Assembly: GCA_001657315.1 (NCBI GenBank)
Contig: LYSV01000034.1
Location: forward strand, 1-49,159
DNA from: Flammeovirgaceae bacterium BBD 1991-12
GTDB taxonomy: Bacteria; Bacteroidota; Bacteroidia; Cytophagales; Cyclobacteriaceae
Direction of reading: 5' to 3'
Length of the DNA stretch: 49,159 nucleotides
Position 1 is the stretch's first letter, and the number at the start of each line of letters is the position of its first letter. The notes below the pieces were generated by a model. The model was not told where the DNA came from. It did no database searches and was given only the letters and a program-made list of their open reading frames with translations. A program made the position numbers and the translations under genes. Positions 45,927 to 49,159 of this stretch are shown piece after piece.

Positions 45927-47369
45927 ATGCAAAAAATAAAAAACTACATAAACGGTGAGCTGATAGCCCCTGCTTCAGGTGAATACCTTGACAATTACAA
46001 CCCTGCCGAGGGTAAGGTTTACAGCTATACGCCTGATTCCAATGAGGAAGATGTAAAGGCAGCGGTTGGATCGGCAAGATCAGTTTTTCAGGAATGGTCC
46101 ACCATGCCGGTCAGGCAGCGGGCCGACCTTATGTTACGGATAGCCGATCTGATCGACCGGGATCATGAGAAGCTGGCTTTGGCGGAGTCTGTAGACAATG
46201 GCAAACCATTGAAGCTGGCCAAAAGAGTAGACATACCCAGGGCGTCTGCCAATATGCGATTTTATGCCACGGGTATTCTGCATTTTGCCTCAGAGTCGCA
46301 TCAAATGGATCAGGAGGCCATTAACTACACACTGAGGAAGCCCATTGGTGTTGCAGGTTGCATCTCACCATGGAACCTGCCCCTGTATCTGTTTACCTGG
46401 AAAATAGCTCCCGCCCTGGCTGCTGGAAATACGGTGGTGGCCAAGCCTTCTGAGATTACTCCTATGACGGCTTACCTTTTTTCGGAGCTTTGCATAGAAG
46501 CAGGACTTCCGGCCGGGGTGCTGAACATAGTTCACGGTATGGGGGGCAAGGCCGGACAGGCGATTGTGGCGCATCCTGATGTACCGGTGATCTCATTTAC
46601 CGGAGGTACAGCCACGGGAAGGCAGATCGCGCTCACCACCGCGCCCATGTTCAAAAAACTGTCACTGGAGCTGGGTGGTAAAAACCCCAATATCATTTTT
46701 GCAGATTGTGATTTTGAGGAGGCACTGCATACTTCAATTCATTCCTCATTTGCCAACCAGGGAGAAATATGTCTGTGTGGCTCCAGGATCTTTGTAGAAG
46801 AAACTATCTATGATAAGTTCAGGGATGAGTTTGTAAATAAAGTAAAGAACCTTACAGTGGGGGATCCGCTGGAAGAAGGTACGAAAGTGGGTGCGGTGGT
46901 GTCCGAAGCTCACAGGGACAAGATATTGTCGTACATCCAGCTGGCACAGGAGGAAGGGGGGCAGATCCTCACCGGCGGTGCGCAGGTGACAGTTCCCGGA
47001 CGTTGTGAGCAGGGGCATTTTATAGCTCCAACCGTCATTGAGGGGCTGGACGCTCAGTGTCGTACCAATCAGGAGGAGATCTTTGGACCTGTGGTGACGC
47101 TCATGCCTTTCCGGCAGGAGGAAGAGGTGATTGACTATGCCAATAGCACAGCCTATGGACTTTCTGCTACCATCTGGACCGGGAATCTAAAGCGGGCGCA
47201 CAGGGTGGCAGACCAACTGAAAAGCGGTATTATCTGGGTAAACTGCTGGTTGCTGAGGGACCTGAGAACGCCCTTCGGTGGCATGAAGCAATCCGGACTG
47301 GGTAGAGAAGGTGGGTGGGAGGCCATGAGGTTTTTCACCGAATCCAAAAATGTATGTATCAAAATGTAA
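45927..47369 (+). CDS. 2-aminomuconate semialdehyde dehydrogenase (ALDH8A1/AmnC-like)
   Basis: 480 aa from ATG 45927. It has the aldehyde dehydrogenase core: Asn 150 (SPWNLPLY), Glu 248 (LSLELGG) and nucleophilic Cys 282 (NQGEICLCGSR). It follows human ALDH8A1 very closely in the stretches recalled (SFANQGEICLC, NCWLLRDL..PFGGMK). Arg 111 (NMRFY) and the Arg of WLLRDLR match substrate-binding residues of the 2-aminomuconate semialdehyde family. It should oxidise the semialdehyde produced after ACMS decarboxylation to 2-aminomuconate with NAD+. Its presence ties the plus arm to tryptophan catabolism. Confidence 0.93.
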   Translation: MQKIKNYINGELIAPASGEYLDNYNPAEGKVYSYTPDSNEEDVKAAVGSARSVFQEWSTMPVRQRADLMLRIADLIDRDHEKLALAESVDNGKPLKLAKRVDIPRASANMRFYATGILHFASESHQMDQEAINYTLRKPIGVAGCISPWNLPLYLFTWKIAPALAAGNTVVAKPSEITPMTAYLFSELCIEAGLPAGVLNIVHGMGGKAGQAIVAHPDVPVISFTGGTATGRQIALTTAPMFKKLSLELGGKNPNIIFADCDFEEALHTSIHSSFANQGEICLCGSRIFVEETIYDKFRDEFVNKVKNLTVGDPLEEGTKVGAVVSEAHRDKILSYIQLAQEEGGQILTGGAQVTVPGRCEQGHFIAPTVIEGLDAQCRTNQEEIFGPVVTLMPFRQEEEVIDYANSTAYGLSATIWTGNLKRAHRVADQLKSGIIWVNCWLLRDLRTPFGGMKQSGLGREGGWEAMRFFTESKNVCIKM

Positions 47370-47396
47370 TGTTCACCCCAGCTTTCTGATCAGCTT

Positions 47397-48380
47397 ATGG
47401 AATCCATTCAGTTTGGGAATACAGATGTAAAGGTTACAAGAATAGGTCTGGGGCTGGCAGCGCTGGGTCGTCCCGGATACATCAATCTGGGACATGGAAA
47501 AGACCTTCGGGAAGATTACAGGGTGCAGCACATGAAGGAAAGCACCCATGAGGTACTGGATGTGGCCTATGAAAAGGGTATCCGGTATTTTGATGCGGCC
47601 AGGAGCTACGGCAGGGCGGAACATTTTTTGGGCGAATGGCTTCAGGGAAAAAATGACATCGCCGTAGGGTCCAAGTGGGGCTATACCTACACGGCTGATT
47701 GGAAAGTCAACGCCGAAAAACATGAGATCAAGGAGCATTCCCTGGAGGTACTGAACAGGCAATGGCCGGAGTCTTTGGAGTTGCTGACATCCTATTTAAA
47801 GATATACCATATTCATTCTGCCTCGGTGGAAAGCAAGGTGCTGGATAATCCGCAGGTGCTGGACCGCCTCTGGGAGCTAAAAAGCAAAGGGGTGATCATA
47901 GGGCTATCCCTGAGTGGTGCGCGGCAGTCCGCTACGCTGGAAAAAGCATTGAGTGTCACAGACCATGAGGGATGCCTCTTTCAGTCAGTTCAGGTGACGT
48001 GGAATATGCTGGAACGATCCACCACTAAGGCACTTCAATTGGCCGGTAAAGCCGGTTTTGGTATCATTGTCAAAGAGGCGTTGGCTAACGGACGCCTGAC
48101 CAATAGAAATACTGATCCAACGTTTTCAGCATCCTTAAGCCTACTTAAGGGCATGGCAGATAAGTATGAGGTAGGGATAGACGCCCTTGCCATCGCCTAT
48201 GTGTTACGTCAACCGTGGGTTGCAGTGGTATTGAGTGGAGCAGCTACGAGTGACCAGCTTTTGTCGAATCTTGGAGCCATGGAACTGAAACTGGAGGAGG
48301 CAGATGTCCATATTCTGGATCAATTGGTTGAATCCCCAGACGATTACTGGCGCTCACGTTCGCAACTGGAGTGGAATTAA
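47397..48380 (+). CDS. Aldo/keto reductase
   Basis: 327 aa TIM barrel. The tetrad is intact: Asp and Tyr in YFDAARSYGRAEHFLGEW, Lys in GSKWGYTY and His in YHIHSA. The C-terminal NADPH-binding section ends with YWRSRSQLEWN. It follows the ALDH by 27 nt, probably co-transcribed. Substrate unknown; a side reaction on an aldehyde of the pathway is possible. The convergent ndk lies downstream, beyond a composite inverted repeat. Confidence 0.93.
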   Translation: MESIQFGNTDVKVTRIGLGLAALGRPGYINLGHGKDLREDYRVQHMKESTHEVLDVAYEKGIRYFDAARSYGRAEHFLGEWLQGKNDIAVGSKWGYTYTADWKVNAEKHEIKEHSLEVLNRQWPESLELLTSYLKIYHIHSASVESKVLDNPQVLDRLWELKSKGVIIGLSLSGARQSATLEKALSVTDHEGCLFQSVQVTWNMLERSTTKALQLAGKAGFGIIVKEALANGRLTNRNTDPTFSASLSLLKGMADKYEVGIDALAIAYVLRQPWVAVVLSGAATSDQLLSNLGAMELKLEEADVHILDQLVESPDDYWRSRSQLEWN

Positions 48381-48382
48381 CT

Positions 48383-48465
48383 GTTGTGACACCACAGATA
48401 CCTCATATCGCAGATAATGAGCTCATTATCTGCAATAATACGGTGAACCAGCGTGGTGCCACAAC
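48383..48465. terminator. Composite nested inverted repeat between convergent genes
   Basis: Outer arms 48383-48395 and 48453-48465 pair at 12 of 13 positions. Inside lies a perfect 24-bp palindrome (48410-48433, half GCAGATAATGAG). It separates the aldo/keto reductase gene and ndk. A bidirectional transcription block is likely, although no T-run follows. Confidence 0.55.
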
Positions 48466-48471
48466 CTTATG

Positions 48472-48891
48472 TCAGAACTGTTCGGTTTTTGAAAAGAAAA
48501 AGCTTCCTTCTATCTCGGCATTTTCATCGGAATCCGATCCATGAATGGCATTGGCTTCAATGGACTCAGCGAAAAGCGCCCTGATAGTGCCTTGTGCTGC
48601 TTCTTTGGGATTGGTGGCGCCTATCAGCTTTCGGAAGTCTTCTACAGCATTGTCCTTTTCCAGGATCATCGGCACGATAGGCCCCGAAGACATATAAGTA
48701 GTCAGATCATCATAAAAAGGCCTTTCCTTATGAACAGCATAGAACTGTCCGGCTCTCTCCTTTGACATGTATGTTTTTTTCATGGCAATGATCTTAAATC
48801 CAGCCTCTTCTATCATTTTGATGATAGCACCTGTATTTCCGGCCCCTGTGGCATCGGGTTTAATCATTGTAAAAGTTCTGTTTCCAGCCAT
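48472..48891 (-). CDS. ndk: Nucleoside-diphosphate kinase
   Basis: 139 aa. The catalytic His lies in the [12 protein letters not shown] segment, with TFTMIKPDA at the start and the [15 protein letters not shown]-type helix (here [14 protein letters not shown]). It moves gamma-phosphates between NTPs and NDPs. A strong promoter lies 30-58 bp upstream of the ATG. It is divergent from the nrnA-like gene, an arrangement seen in other Bacteroidota. Confidence 0.97.
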   Translation of the reverse strand: MAGNRTFTMIKPDATGAGNTGAIIKMIEEAGFKIIAMKKTYMSKERAGQFYAVHKERPFYDDLTTYMSSGPIVPMILEKDNAVEDFRKLIGATNPKEAAQGTIRALFAESIEANAIHGSDSDENAEIEGSFFFSKTEQF

Positions 48892-48920
48892 AATCGTCTA
48901 TAGGTTAATATTTTTGGCCG

Positions 48921-48949
48921 CAAAAATAGCACAATAATTTATAGGTCAA
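48921..48949 (-). promoter_or_regulatory. Promoter of ndk
   Basis: TTG (48947-48949) and, after 18 nt, TATTTTTG (48921-48928, exact -7 match) on the minus strand, 30 nt upstream of the ndk ATG. Confidence 0.75.
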
Positions 48950-49078
48950 TGGTGATCCCAAACGATTTATGTCAGGTAAGCTTATGACCATTTATGTTTT
49001 GTATTTGACTTATTTTATTATCAATTTTGCCGCTTACTTAAGTTATAACCTCCCTAAATAAAGGGTTGGGGATATGCG

Positions 49079-49159
49079 ATGCAGAATGTTGAAACGTTTA
49101 GAGGGTTAATAAATTTACCTCAAAAAGTGGTGATCACCACGCATCACAAACCTGATGCT
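49079..49159 (+). CDS. DHH-family phosphoesterase, NrnA-like (partial, cut by window end)
   Basis: Only 27 codons are present (MQNVETFRGLINLPQKVV, then ITTHHKPDA). The THHKPDA stretch is the N-terminal metal-binding motif of DHH-family oligoribonuclease/pAp phosphatases, usually followed by DALGSS. NrnA degrades short RNA oligonucleotides and 3'-phosphoadenosine-5'-phosphate. Its divergent position next to ndk fits Bacteroidota gene order as I recall it. The gene continues beyond the window. Confidence 0.8.
   Translation, partial: MQNVETFRGLINLPQKVVITTHHKPDA

Overview
The window reads as a chromosomal segment of a Bacteroidota bacterium, most likely order Cytophagales. Pointers are: the -33/-7 promoter architecture (TTTG spaced from TAnnTTTG, clearest in front of atpD and ndk); little sign of Shine-Dalgarno sites; an ECF sigma/FecR pair; a Rho factor with a long charged insertion; atpD-atpC split from the other ATP synthase genes; BlaI next to an M56 peptidase fused to TonB-plug-like modules; and many Bacteroidota-type DUF proteins (DUF4286, DUF1987, DUF6787, DUF4382). 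No rRNA, tRNA, CRISPR array, phage or insertion sequence was recognised. A genus cannot be named from this sequence alone.

Layout. 1-7.4 kb: prfC, an AhpD-like protein, a kinase-less HAMP/GAF/PAS sensor with a small partner, and a histidine kinase behind a small outer-membrane-like protein. 7.5-12.6 kb: an RluA-type pseudouridine synthase, then a probable four-gene operon (ECF sigma factor, unusual FecR, bactofilin, DUF4382 lipoprotein) closed by a strong terminator, then DUF6787 and a DUF4395-rhodanese fusion. 12.9-18.6 kb: atpDC, an orphan histidine kinase and a Nat-type ABC exporter. 18.9-30 kb: housekeeping genes, mostly on the minus strand (grpE-dnaJ, hpt-adk-obgE, an M42-like peptidase, sdaAA, rho), with upp, a Ca/Na exchanger and a small membrane protein on plus. 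30-39 kb: serS, prolyl oligopeptidase, a GNAT enzyme, blaI-M56, DUF1987, DUF4286 and an MltF-like transglycosylase. 39.4-40 kb: a DUF433/DUF5615 toxin-antitoxin-like pair.

40-48.4 kb holds a divergent tryptophan/kynurenine catabolic cluster. On minus are haaO, ogt, kynU and kmo. On plus are an SDR lacking the catalytic Tyr and Lys, a serine hydrolase lipoprotein, an ALDH8A1-like 2-aminomuconate semialdehyde dehydrogenase and an aldo/keto reductase. Together they cover kynurenine to 3-hydroxykynurenine to 3-hydroxyanthranilate to aminocarboxymuconate semialdehyde, plus the later semialdehyde oxidation. Tryptophan dioxygenase, formamidase and ACMS decarboxylase are not in the window. The window ends with ndk and the first codons of a divergent nrnA-like DHH phosphoesterase gene.

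The most unusual signals are: (1) degenerate tandem repeats, all of period 7 but with different words, at several intergenic sites; (2) the ECF/FecR/bactofilin/DUF4382 operon, whose FecR seems to carry an FxLyD-like domain in place of the usual signalling domain and has no TonB receptor beside it; (3) a DnaJ keeping only half of its zinc centre, together with a sigma54-like promoter and an inverted repeat upstream of grpE; (4) the catalytically degenerate SDR in the kynurenine cluster.
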